Shown: in pieces, positions 56,898 through 64,000 of the stretch
Layout of the letters: every line of letters begins with the position of its first letter
Numbering within the stretch: position 1 is the first letter of the stretch
Assembly: GCF_022700675.1 (NCBI RefSeq)
Contig: NZ_CP062182.1
Span: forward strand, 806,001-870,000
Source: Acinetobacter sp. ASP199
GTDB taxonomy: Bacteria; Pseudomonadota; Gammaproteobacteria; Pseudomonadales; Moraxellaceae
Reading direction: 5' to 3'
DNA: 64,000 nucleotides
Notes under the pieces: model-generated
Database searches by the model: none
What the model saw: the letters and a program-made list of their open reading frames with translations, nothing else
What the model was told of the DNA's origin: nothing
Program-made: the position numbers and the translations under genes

Positions 56898-59357
56898 ATG
56901 CCAATGCTAAATAACAATAACTATTACTCCATCACCTATGTGTTGTTTGCTGCAGGAATCAGCTTGAATCCTTTATATGCTGCTGTTACAGACACACAAA
57001 GGCATCAGGTGGTCAAACAAATTAAGTCTGGAGACGCCCAAAAAGGTCTTAAGATACTCGCAGAAATGGTACGCAAAGATCCTGCGAACATGAACCTGCT
57101 GGCTGACTTTATTTTGTTAAGCCGACAATATAATCCCAACCTAATTCAGCAAGATTACAATCTGAATCACTTAAAAATTTCAACATATCCAGTCTATGGG
57201 CAGCTGCCTTTAGTCATGTTACTGCGTGATCAGGGGAAGTTTTCGCTGGCTGAACAATATGCAGCAAAATTTCAGAAAAACAGCGCAAGTGATATTCCAT
57301 GGGATTTATATCGTGGCATGTTGCTTGCGGAAAGTGGTCAATTCGAGCAGGCAGAGCAACGGGTCAGGAAAATTGACCAGCAACAGCTGAATGCTGATCA
57401 GCTGGTACAATTGGCCTATACCTATCGTTTATTAAGACAACCTATACAGGCACTGAATACCGCAACTCGCGCTTTATCGATAAGTCGTTCGGAAAGCGTG
57501 CAGGAGCAGTATGTGCTGGCTTTAGCAGCCAGTGCTGATTATGACAGTGCAAACCGTTATTTACAGCAGCAGGGTAAAGGGCAAGGTCGTCTCAAGCATG
57601 AAGTACAGCTGATCAAGTTTAGTCAGCACATTCGTAATGCCATTGACTTCTATAAAGTACAAAGTGAAAAGGATCAGGGCAAGATTGCCTATACAGAGCT
57701 GGATCAGGTGATTTCGGAAATGCAGGCTTATGAAAATGAGCTGGCTCAATATCCCGAGTTACGTCAAAGATTTTATTATGAATATATTTTTGCATTAAGT
57801 GCACGGCAACGTTCTACTGAGGCTTTGGCACAACTGGCTAAAATAAATCAGTCAGTGGAGCAGATGCCTGCCTATACCCGACATGCACTTGCTGATAGCT
57901 ATTTGCGCAATCATAAACCAAAGCAGGCGGAAATATTGTACCGTAGTCTGTTTAAAGAAAAGAATTATGTGGACTATGACGTCTATGCAGGTCTGTACTA
58001 TAGCTTGATTGAACAAGAAAAATTTAAAGCTGCTGATGATGTGATTAAGGAAATGGATCAGCGCTTACCAATATTTTTCTATAGTCAGGCCAAAGGTGTA
58101 GACCGTACGATCCATATGGACCGTGATGAGTATCTGATCTTAAGAGGTCTTCACTATAGTTATAAAAACCAGCTGGATAAGGCAGAACAATATTTTCAGG
58201 ACCTGGTAAATAAATCTCCAGCAAATCGTAGTTATATCAATTATCTTGCGACTGTACAGCGTTGGCGTGAGAAACCATTGCAAGCACAGGCAACAGTTTC
58301 CTTACTCAATGGTACAGAGCCATCCACACAGGCAACCCGAATTAATAGCATGCAAAATGCGCAAGCTGTCTTTGATGTACAGACATGGCGTAGTAGGAAT
58401 ACTGATCTATTAGAGCGGGCAGCAACGGATACCGGGGTAGTGCGTAGTCATAAGGAGCTCGAGGATCGTGAGCGTTTTACCATTTCACATAATAGTATTT
58501 ATGCGAAAAGTGAAGCAGATGATCAAGATCAAGTCACTAATCTGAATGGTTCACGTGAGAAACAAAGCTGGACGCGACTAAATACCCCATGGTTTACGGA
58601 TTATTATCGTGCTTTTGTGGAACATCAGTACCGTAGTGGGGAGTATGAAGAAGGTAAGCGAGATGACCAGCGGATCGGTGTAGGGCTGGAATGGGCCGAC
58701 AACCGTAAGTATGCCACTGTAGCACTTTCACAAGCGACCGATGGTGATCGCTTCGGTGTGAATTTAACCTGGAATCACTGGTTAAATGATCACTGGAATT
58801 ATGGCTTGGCTTATAACAGTCAGGCAGAGATTCCATTGCAGATCCAGGATGAACATGAAGGGCAGTCTTACCGTTTCGACTTAAACTGGCAACAGCACGA
58901 ATCTACCAAGGCGGGATTGAGCTATCAGTTTACTGATATTGATGACGGAAATGAGCGTCAGGAGCTAGGTACCTATTTCAAGCAACGTATTTTCCAGGCT
59001 CCACATCATTTAACCGATCTGAACTTATATGGGTTCTGGGCATCCAATAAAGATGATGTAGAAACTCCCTATTTCAATCCATCTTCAAGTTGGAGTGCAG
59101 AAGCAGGTCTGGAACATGATTGGGTAACCTGGCGTAGTTATGATCAGTCACTGACTCAACGTTTTTCATTCAATCTTGGTGTATATGATCAGGAAGATTA
59201 TGACTCTGGCCTGATTTATTTGGCGAAATATCAACACCTCTGGCAAATCACCAGAACTTGGTCCCTGAACTATGGGGTGTCCTATGGGCAACACCCTTAT
59301 GACGGTGAAGATGAAAACAGACTCGAAGCAAGTTTTGGATTTGAAGGGAGATTCTAA
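56898..59357 (+). CDS. pgaA: PNAG export outer-membrane porin PgaA
   Basis: An 819-residue outer-membrane secretin-like porin for poly-N-acetylglucosamine. Signal peptide (about 1-28, ending PLYA), a tetratricopeptide-repeat periplasmic region (about 35-500; helical repeats such as DKAEQYFQDLVNKSPANRSYINYLATV) and a C-terminal beta-barrel ending in the terminal Phe (ASFGFEGRF). The TPR part is thought to bind PgaB and deacetylated polymer. ATG 56898 or 56904 (MLNNNN). First gene of pgaABCD; its stop overlaps the pgaB start by one base (TAATG). Confidence 0.93.
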   Translation: MPMLNNNNYYSITYVLFAAGISLNPLYAAVTDTQRHQVVKQIKSGDAQKGLKILAEMVRKDPANMNLLADFILLSRQYNPNLIQQDYNLNHLKISTYPVYGQLPLVMLLRDQGKFSLAEQYAAKFQKNSASDIPWDLYRGMLLAESGQFEQAEQRVRKIDQQQLNADQLVQLAYTYRLLRQPIQALNTATRALSISRSESVQEQYVLALAASADYDSANRYLQQQGKGQGRLKHEVQLIKFSQHIRNAIDFYKVQSEKDQGKIAYTELDQVISEMQAYENELAQYPELRQRFYYEYIFALSARQRSTEALAQLAKINQSVEQMPAYTRHALADSYLRNHKPKQAEILYRSLFKEKNYVDYDVYAGLYYSLIEQEKFKAADDVIKEMDQRLPIFFYSQAKGVDRTIHMDRDEYLILRGLHYSYKNQLDKAEQYFQDLVNKSPANRSYINYLATVQRWREKPLQAQATVSLLNGTEPSTQATRINSMQNAQAVFDVQTWRSRNTDLLERAATDTGVVRSHKELEDRERFTISHNSIYAKSEADDQDQVTNLNGSREKQSWTRLNTPWFTDYYRAFVEHQYRSGEYEEGKRDDQRIGVGLEWADNRKYATVALSQATDGDRFGVNLTWNHWLNDHWNYGLAYNSQAEIPLQIQDEHEGQSYRFDLNWQQHESTKAGLSYQFTDIDDGNERQELGTYFKQRIFQAPHHLTDLNLYGFWASNKDDVETPYFNPSSSWSAEAGLEHDWVTWRSYDQSLTQRFSFNLGVYDQEDYDSGLIYLAKYQHLWQITRTWSLNYGVSYGQHPYDGEDENRLEASFGFEGRF

Positions 59358-61162
59358 TGAAAACAATAAAAAATACACTCGCTCTATTAGGATGCTTAAG
59401 TCTTTTTATGGCGTATAGTCATGCTGAAAATAAAGCGATGGATCTGCCTGAAAACCAGTTTGTAACCCTTACTTTCCATGATGTCCGAAATGATGTAGCG
59501 CGTCAGGGTGATCGTGATCAATATGCGATTAGTACTGAATATTTGGCTCAATATTTTGCTTGGTTAAAACGTGAAGGCTGGAAAACTATTTCTTTAGAAG
59601 ATATCCGCCGTGCCCGTGAGAAAAAAATTCCATTACCAGAAAAATCAGTACTTTTGACCTTTGATGATGGTGCACTAAGTGGATATACCAAAGTATTTCC
59701 TTTGCTCAAGCAGTATGGATTACGTGCCGTTTTTGCTATTCCAACCAGCTGGATTGGTACCAATCATAAGGATGCCATAGAGTCCTATGGGGCAAATAAT
59801 CTGATGAGTTGGGACCAGATGCGGGAAATGCAAAATACTGGCTTAGTCGAATTTGTATCGCATTCACATAACTTGCATCGTGGCGTTATTTCCAATCCGC
59901 AAAGAAATATGCAACCTGCTGCAACCGCACGTATTTATGACCTGAAAAAAGGACGTTATGAATCTGACCGTGCTTATAGGCAGCGTGTTCTGGAAGACTT
60001 AAAACGTTCCAAAGCTATTCTGGAACAGCAATTATCAGTACCGACACATGCTATTTTCTGGCCATATGGTGCTGTGACAGCGGAAACAGAAGATATTGCT
60101 AAGCAGGTAGGCCTAAGTATGTCCTTTAGCCTTGGGACTATGGCGCCATTGGCTGATTCAGTAAAAACTTATCAGCGTGCCTTGATCATGAATAATCCGA
60201 ACCTGGCAGAAATTAAAGAGGCCATGTCTGAGTTTTTGTATCATACCAAGCAACCCTATCTGGAGCAAAAGAGCTTTATTCAGTTTAATTTGAAAGATCT
60301 TGCGCAGCCGAGTATAAAACAGGCTGATGAAAAACTCAGTCAGTTCCTTAACCAGTTGGATGCCCTGAAAACCAATCAGCTAATCTTGAAACCAGTTGCC
60401 GACCTCGATGGTAATGGCACGATTGATGTTGCTTACTTCCCGAATAGCCAGTTAAAAATGCAACAGGATCTGCTGAACCGTACTTTATGGCAAGCACGTA
60501 CCCGTACATATCAGCGTGTTTATGCAGAGTTACCGCTCAGTATGATGAACCAAGGCTACAATATGGTTCAGCTGGTAGAAGATATATTCAAATATAACAG
60601 TAACCTGGAAGGCTTGGTGATAGATGCTGGCCAAGAGTTAAATTGTGCTGTAGAAACTACACAGTGGTCGGATAAGTGTAAGAAACAGATTGAGCGAGTT
60701 ATTAACTTAAAACAAAATACAACTAAACGTGCCAAATACTATGCCAATATCAGTAATGTCTATTTGTCAGTACTGAAAATAAATACCCATAAAACTATGG
60801 GGCTGAAAGCCTTATTTGAAACCCTGGCAGATGATTCAGATTATATCTATCTGGTTTTGGATGAGAAAACCAGTAAAGCTGAGCATAATCAGTTGCTCAA
60901 AAATATTCAGCAGCTGACTTCCGTACAAAAACAACGTTTGATGGTCGGTTTTGATCTGGCAGGTCAATCAGAACGAGATCAGTGGATTACTACTCGTATT
61001 GCGGATTTACGTAGACAAGGTATCCAGAAAATTTCTCTTGAAAATTATAATTTTAAAAATGCCGGGCAGGTTCAACAAAGACTTTATGCATCGATTAGCT
61101 TAAACAGTAATCCTTTAGTTTATCGTGATCCCTTTCAGGCTCAGCAGGGAGAACGTAAATGA
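59357..61162 (+). CDS. pgaB: PNAG N-deacetylase PgaB with degenerate hydrolase domain
   Basis: A 601-residue protein. The N-terminal signal may be a lipoprotein type (LLGC, Cys13) or a normal one (…YSHA, 23). The deacetylase domain (about 35-300) is complete: HDV (41-43), TFDDG with Asp103/Asp104, and SHSHNLH (His169, His171, His174) as metal ligands. The C-terminal domain (about 310-590) aligns by eye with the PgaB/GH153 hydrolase (DLDGNGTIDVAYFPNSQLKM), but where E. coli PgaB has FHDD this protein has VIDAGQ (421-426). It should therefore deacetylate PNAG but probably not cleave it. Translationally coupled to pgaA and pgaC. Confidence 0.92.
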   Translation: MKTIKNTLALLGCLSLFMAYSHAENKAMDLPENQFVTLTFHDVRNDVARQGDRDQYAISTEYLAQYFAWLKREGWKTISLEDIRRAREKKIPLPEKSVLLTFDDGALSGYTKVFPLLKQYGLRAVFAIPTSWIGTNHKDAIESYGANNLMSWDQMREMQNTGLVEFVSHSHNLHRGVISNPQRNMQPAATARIYDLKKGRYESDRAYRQRVLEDLKRSKAILEQQLSVPTHAIFWPYGAVTAETEDIAKQVGLSMSFSLGTMAPLADSVKTYQRALIMNNPNLAEIKEAMSEFLYHTKQPYLEQKSFIQFNLKDLAQPSIKQADEKLSQFLNQLDALKTNQLILKPVADLDGNGTIDVAYFPNSQLKMQQDLLNRTLWQARTRTYQRVYAELPLSMMNQGYNMVQLVEDIFKYNSNLEGLVIDAGQELNCAVETTQWSDKCKKQIERVINLKQNTTKRAKYYANISNVYLSVLKINTHKTMGLKALFETLADDSDYIYLVLDEKTSKAEHNQLLKNIQQLTSVQKQRLMVGFDLAGQSERDQWITTRIADLRRQGIQKISLENYNFKNAGQVQQRLYASISLNSNPLVYRDPFQAQQGERK

Positions 61163-62421
61163 TCAATAGTATTGGTTTAAATGATGTCATTTTTGGCTTT
61201 GCCTTTTTCTACCCATTGTTTATGGCCTGGATGTGGATTGCTGGCGGGATCTGGTTTTTTATAAAACGCGAACTGAATCAAAAAGCATTACCTGAACCCA
61301 AAGAAGCAGGTTGTAGCATTCTGATTCCCTGTTTTAATGAGGCTGAACAGGTCAGGCAGACTATTCGCTATGCCATGCAAAGTCAGTATCCAAAATTTGA
61401 AGTGATTGCGATTAACGATGGCAGTTCGGATCAGACTGGAGAAATCCTGGATGAACTGGCAGAAAAATATCCAAAATTACGTGTAGTTCATTTAACCGAG
61501 AACCAAGGTAAAGCGTATGCACTACGCGCAGGTGCAATGGTGAGTGGCTATGAGTATCTGGTCTGTATTGATGGCGATGCCTTAATGCATCCACATTGTG
61601 TACTCTGGATGATGCACCACTTAACCATGTTTCCGCGTGTAGGAGCAGTCACAGGTAATCCGCGGATTATCAATCGTTCCAGCGTACTAGGCAAAGTCCA
61701 GGTGGGAGAATTTTCTTCTATTATCGGATTGATTAAGCGGGCACAACGTACTTATGGTCGCATTTTCACCGTCTCTGGTGTCTGTGCCGGATTTAGAAAA
61801 ACGGCGCTAGATCGTATTGGTTACTGGCGTGATGACATGATTACCGAGGATATTGATGTGTCATGGCGTTTGCAGTTTGACCATTGGGATATACAGTATG
61901 TCCCACAAGCACTCACATATATTTATATGCCCGAAACTTTTAAAGGGTTGTGGAAGCAGCGACTACGCTGGGCACAAGGTGGTATTGAAGTCCTATTTGC
62001 CTATGTTCCTAAAATATTCAAATGGCGTTTGCGCCGCATGTGGCCGATTGCACTGGAATCTGTAATTAGCGTGTTATGGGCATATACCATGTTTGGTGTA
62101 TTCGTTTTGTTCTTTTATGGTTTGTTCTTTTCTGTGGCACCAGAGTGGTATATCAATTCTCTGTTGCCCCAGTGGTATGGTGTGATTCTCGGTGTAAGCT
62201 GTTTGATTCAGTTCATGGTCAGTCTATGGATTGACCGCCGTTATGACAAAGGTCGAATGTTCAGAAATTATTTCTGGGTAATCTGGTATCCACTATTTTT
62301 CTGGATTTTAACCATGTTGACGACTGTCGTAGCGTTGCCAAAGACCATTTTTAAAACCCAAACCCGTGCACGGTGGACCAGTCCAGACCGAGGTTTCCGT
62401 GGCGAAACAGAGGTAGAATAA
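61159..62421 (+). CDS. pgaC: PNAG synthase PgaC (family 2 glycosyltransferase)
   Basis: A 420-residue inner-membrane polymerase using UDP-GlcNAc. N-terminal helix, then the GT2 domain with ILIPCFNEAEQV, AINDGSSDQTGE, CIDGDALMHPH, the acceptor-site MITEDIDVSW and the processivity motif KQRLRWAQGG (QxxRW). C-terminal membrane helices follow (VISVLWAYTMFGVFVLFFYGLFF and others). All conserved Asp residues are present. Overlaps pgaB by four bases (ATGA). Confidence 0.97.
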   Translation: MINSIGLNDVIFGFAFFYPLFMAWMWIAGGIWFFIKRELNQKALPEPKEAGCSILIPCFNEAEQVRQTIRYAMQSQYPKFEVIAINDGSSDQTGEILDELAEKYPKLRVVHLTENQGKAYALRAGAMVSGYEYLVCIDGDALMHPHCVLWMMHHLTMFPRVGAVTGNPRIINRSSVLGKVQVGEFSSIIGLIKRAQRTYGRIFTVSGVCAGFRKTALDRIGYWRDDMITEDIDVSWRLQFDHWDIQYVPQALTYIYMPETFKGLWKQRLRWAQGGIEVLFAYVPKIFKWRLRRMWPIALESVISVLWAYTMFGVFVLFFYGLFFSVAPEWYINSLLPQWYGVILGVSCLIQFMVSLWIDRRYDKGRMFRNYFWVIWYPLFFWILTMLTTVVALPKTIFKTQTRARWTSPDRGFRGETEVE

Positions 62422-62422
62422 C

Positions 62423-63004
62423 GTGGAAAACAATAAAAATATTCCTGCTAAGCCGCAGGTTAAAACTGCCGAGTATATGAAGCTCCCAACAGCTGGTGGA
62501 CTTTCTGAACTTAGTGTCGCGACAACTGTTAAAGAAGCTAAACTCGATATCCCGGAGTATATCGATGTTCCGGAATATGTAAGTGATCGAACGAGTGGTT
62601 ATACCCTGATGGCATTAGGCTGGATGGCATGGATATGGCTATTTATGCCATTGGTCTCCCTCGGTTTATGGTGGTTTGAATCTAGCCTGATTTTTGATCA
62701 TGTATTAAGAGACCATAAACCCTATCAGGGGATGACACTGCTTGAACTGGCCCTACTGATTATTGTAGCTTTTTTAAGTCTGCTGCTATGGGCTAGTTAT
62801 AACTGGATCCGATTCAATCGAATAGATCGACGTTCAGCACCCAGACCTGTGGAACTCCAGGAGATTGCTTATAGCTTTGATGTAGAAAAGCATGCTCTAC
62901 TGGAAATGGTACAGGCCAAACACTTGATCCTGTACTATGACCAGGGGGGGAGATTGGAGCAGTACGACATACAGGGTAGGCTTATGAAACTTTCTTTGGC
63001 TTAA
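62423..63004 (+). CDS. pgaD: PNAG synthesis auxiliary protein PgaD
   Basis: A 193-residue inner-membrane protein starting with GTG at 62423, one base after pgaC. Two membrane helices (about 67-90 and 107-127) with WMAWIWLFMPLVSLGLWWF are the PgaD pattern. A 60-residue N-terminal and a 60-residue C-terminal cytosolic extension make it longer than the E. coli protein (about 137 residues). In E. coli PgaC-PgaD is the cyclic-di-GMP-activated synthase; whether the extension binds c-di-GMP is not visible. Its last 23 bases overlap a convergent gene. Confidence 0.88.
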   Translation: MENNKNIPAKPQVKTAEYMKLPTAGGLSELSVATTVKEAKLDIPEYIDVPEYVSDRTSGYTLMALGWMAWIWLFMPLVSLGLWWFESSLIFDHVLRDHKPYQGMTLLELALLIIVAFLSLLLWASYNWIRFNRIDRRSAPRPVELQEIAYSFDVEKHALLEMVQAKHLILYYDQGGRLEQYDIQGRLMKLSLA

Positions 63005-64000
63005 AAATCGTGGCATGTGGGTGTGGTATAAAAGGATCTTCTGGATAATAACCAATATGCTGCACTCCTTGTTCTTTTAATAGATGGACAGTTTCTAATA
63101 GTTCCTCATTTGAAAGTTTGTTCTGTGTATTCCAATCTATGGTTTGAAGTTCAAAAATCGTCCGAGATAGAGTAGGGTCATACTGCCGCGCTTTTTCTAC
63201 CAAATTAAGATAGAACTTGGAGTGGTTTGGCGCTTTTTCCATATAGGGCATCGCCATAACTGCATTGTAATCATAATGCTGTAGAGTGCTTGATGTTGAT
63301 TGTGCAAACCATTTTTCGCTTTCTGGATTCAACATCACAGGTGCATAAGAGTTGCGGGCGAACTTCAGTGATGGATTGGTGATTTTAAGTTTATTACTGA
63401 GTTTTAAAGCGAGGCTATCTAAATAGGCAGTTTTAGCTTTAGCAAACTTCATTTGTTCTGGATGTTGAGGATCACGTAATATTTTTTCGGCATCTTTAAA
63501 TCCCCAGTGTTTATAGACTTGCAGGGCAGAAGGCGAGCTATCTTCATAGTCATTCAACGTAATATCATCATGATACAAAATACCATCTACAATTATGTTA
63601 TCTGTTAATGCCTTATAGATATCGTAGACATAATCAAAGTTTTTTCGATCAAAGGGCGACAGGCGAATATAACCTTTTACATTCTGATTCGTTGTTTCTA
63701 GGTAATTTGCCCGATAGTGCTTTGGCAGCTCCCAAGCCCACATTGGTAACCAGGCATAGATTTTTTTAACAGTCGTACGGCTTCGAATTTGTTCAGTGAC
63801 TTTCTCAAACAAATCTTCCTTAACCGGCAGATGTGGATTAGGGAAATACACTTCATTCGCTGAGCCATTAGCATCCTGATCGGCATAAGCTTGTAAAAAA
63901 ACTGTATTAGGCTGGACCGCCTCTATGCGCTTGATGAGCTGGTTTATATTACGTGTCATCTGGCGTGGATCTGGATCATAGATATAGTCTAAATCAAGAT
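62982..64000 (-). CDS. PgaB-type (GH153) glycoside hydrolase domain, partial at window edge
   Basis: At least 339 residues of a gene that begins outside the window; the frame is open to the last base and reads LDLDYIYDPDPRQMTRNINQ before the first in-window Met. It matches the C-terminal hydrolase domain of PgaB/BpsB: FLQAYADQDANG, YFPNPHLPVKEDLFEK, IYAWLPMW, GYIRLSPFDRK, ILYHDDITLNDYEDSS with the catalytic Asp pair, AMPYMEKAP and GYYPEDPF. Whether an N-terminal deacetylase domain exists cannot be seen. It is convergent with pgaABCD, overlapping pgaD by 23 bases. It supplies the hydrolase motif that PgaB of the operon has lost. Confidence 0.88.
   Translation of the reverse strand, partial: LDLDYIYDPDPRQMTRNINQLIKRIEAVQPNTVFLQAYADQDANGSANEVYFPNPHLPVKEDLFEKVTEQIRSRTTVKKIYAWLPMWAWELPKHYRANYLETTNQNVKGYIRLSPFDRKNFDYVYDIYKALTDNIIVDGILYHDDITLNDYEDSSPSALQVYKHWGFKDAEKILRDPQHPEQMKFAKAKTAYLDSLALKLSNKLKITNPSLKFARNSYAPVMLNPESEKWFAQSTSSTLQHYDYNAVMAMPYMEKAPNHSKFYLNLVEKARQYDPTLSRTIFELQTIDWNTQNKLSNEELLETVHLLKEQGVQHIGYYPEDPFIPHPHATIFKPKKVS

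Overview
The window is ordinary chromosomal DNA of an Acinetobacter-like gammaproteobacterium (Moraxellaceae). The genus is inferred from moderate-to-low G+C with very A/T-rich intergenic spaces, from the gene order rubA-rubB-esterase-oxyR (the arrangement I know from Acinetobacter baylyi), from the gltA / sdhCDAB / sucAB-lpd / sucCD block, from an IS30-family element, and from short GGGTTAGGG-type hairpin repeats. I cannot name the species from sequence alone.

Layout. 1-748: the 3' part of an IS30-family element, cut by the window edge. 800-9900: metH with hairpin repeats downstream, a Pit phosphate transporter, an uncharacterised Rossmann-like gene, a decayed siderophore-binding-protein gene and a rhomboid protease. 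10-24 kb: nfuA, a Fur-boxed catecholate-type TonB receptor, a secreted alpha/beta hydrolase paired with an unknown gene, beta-carbonic anhydrase, the tesA / ybbA-ybbP divergent block, a second rhomboid, mtgA and ppk. 24-27.3 kb: the minus-strand operon rubA-rubB-estB-oxyR. 27.8-41.2 kb: housekeeping genes (apt, lysS, trpS, a DUF808 protein, ypfJ, a CPA1 antiporter, an alkyltransferase-like protein, a universal stress protein, tRNA-Met, nadE), small unknown genes, and a candidate small RNA downstream of trpS. 41.3-42.4 kb: a full second copy of the IS30 element, inverted relative to the first, so the two bracket about 40.6 kb.

42.4-56.8 kb is the tricarboxylic-acid-cycle block: citrate synthase (minus strand), then on the plus strand succinate dehydrogenase, the 2-oxoglutarate dehydrogenase complex and succinyl-CoA synthetase. 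Long non-coding leaders precede sdhC (about 1 kb) and sucA (about 0.8 kb). There are hairpins in the sucA leader and a terminator-like stem between sucB and lpd.

56.9-64 kb is a biofilm exopolysaccharide locus, pgaABCD, for poly-beta-1,6-N-acetylglucosamine (PNAG). Its most interesting feature is that PgaB keeps the deacetylase motifs but has lost the His-Asp-Asp motif of its C-terminal glycoside-hydrolase domain. A second, convergent gene at the window end overlaps the end of pgaD and encodes a canonical PgaB-type hydrolase domain with that motif intact. This suggests the two activities of PgaB have been divided between two proteins. Other points worth a look are the candidate sRNA near trpS (plausibly the Aar RNA described in A. 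baylyi), competing hairpins over the rubA ribosome-binding site, and the eroded siderophore-uptake gene.
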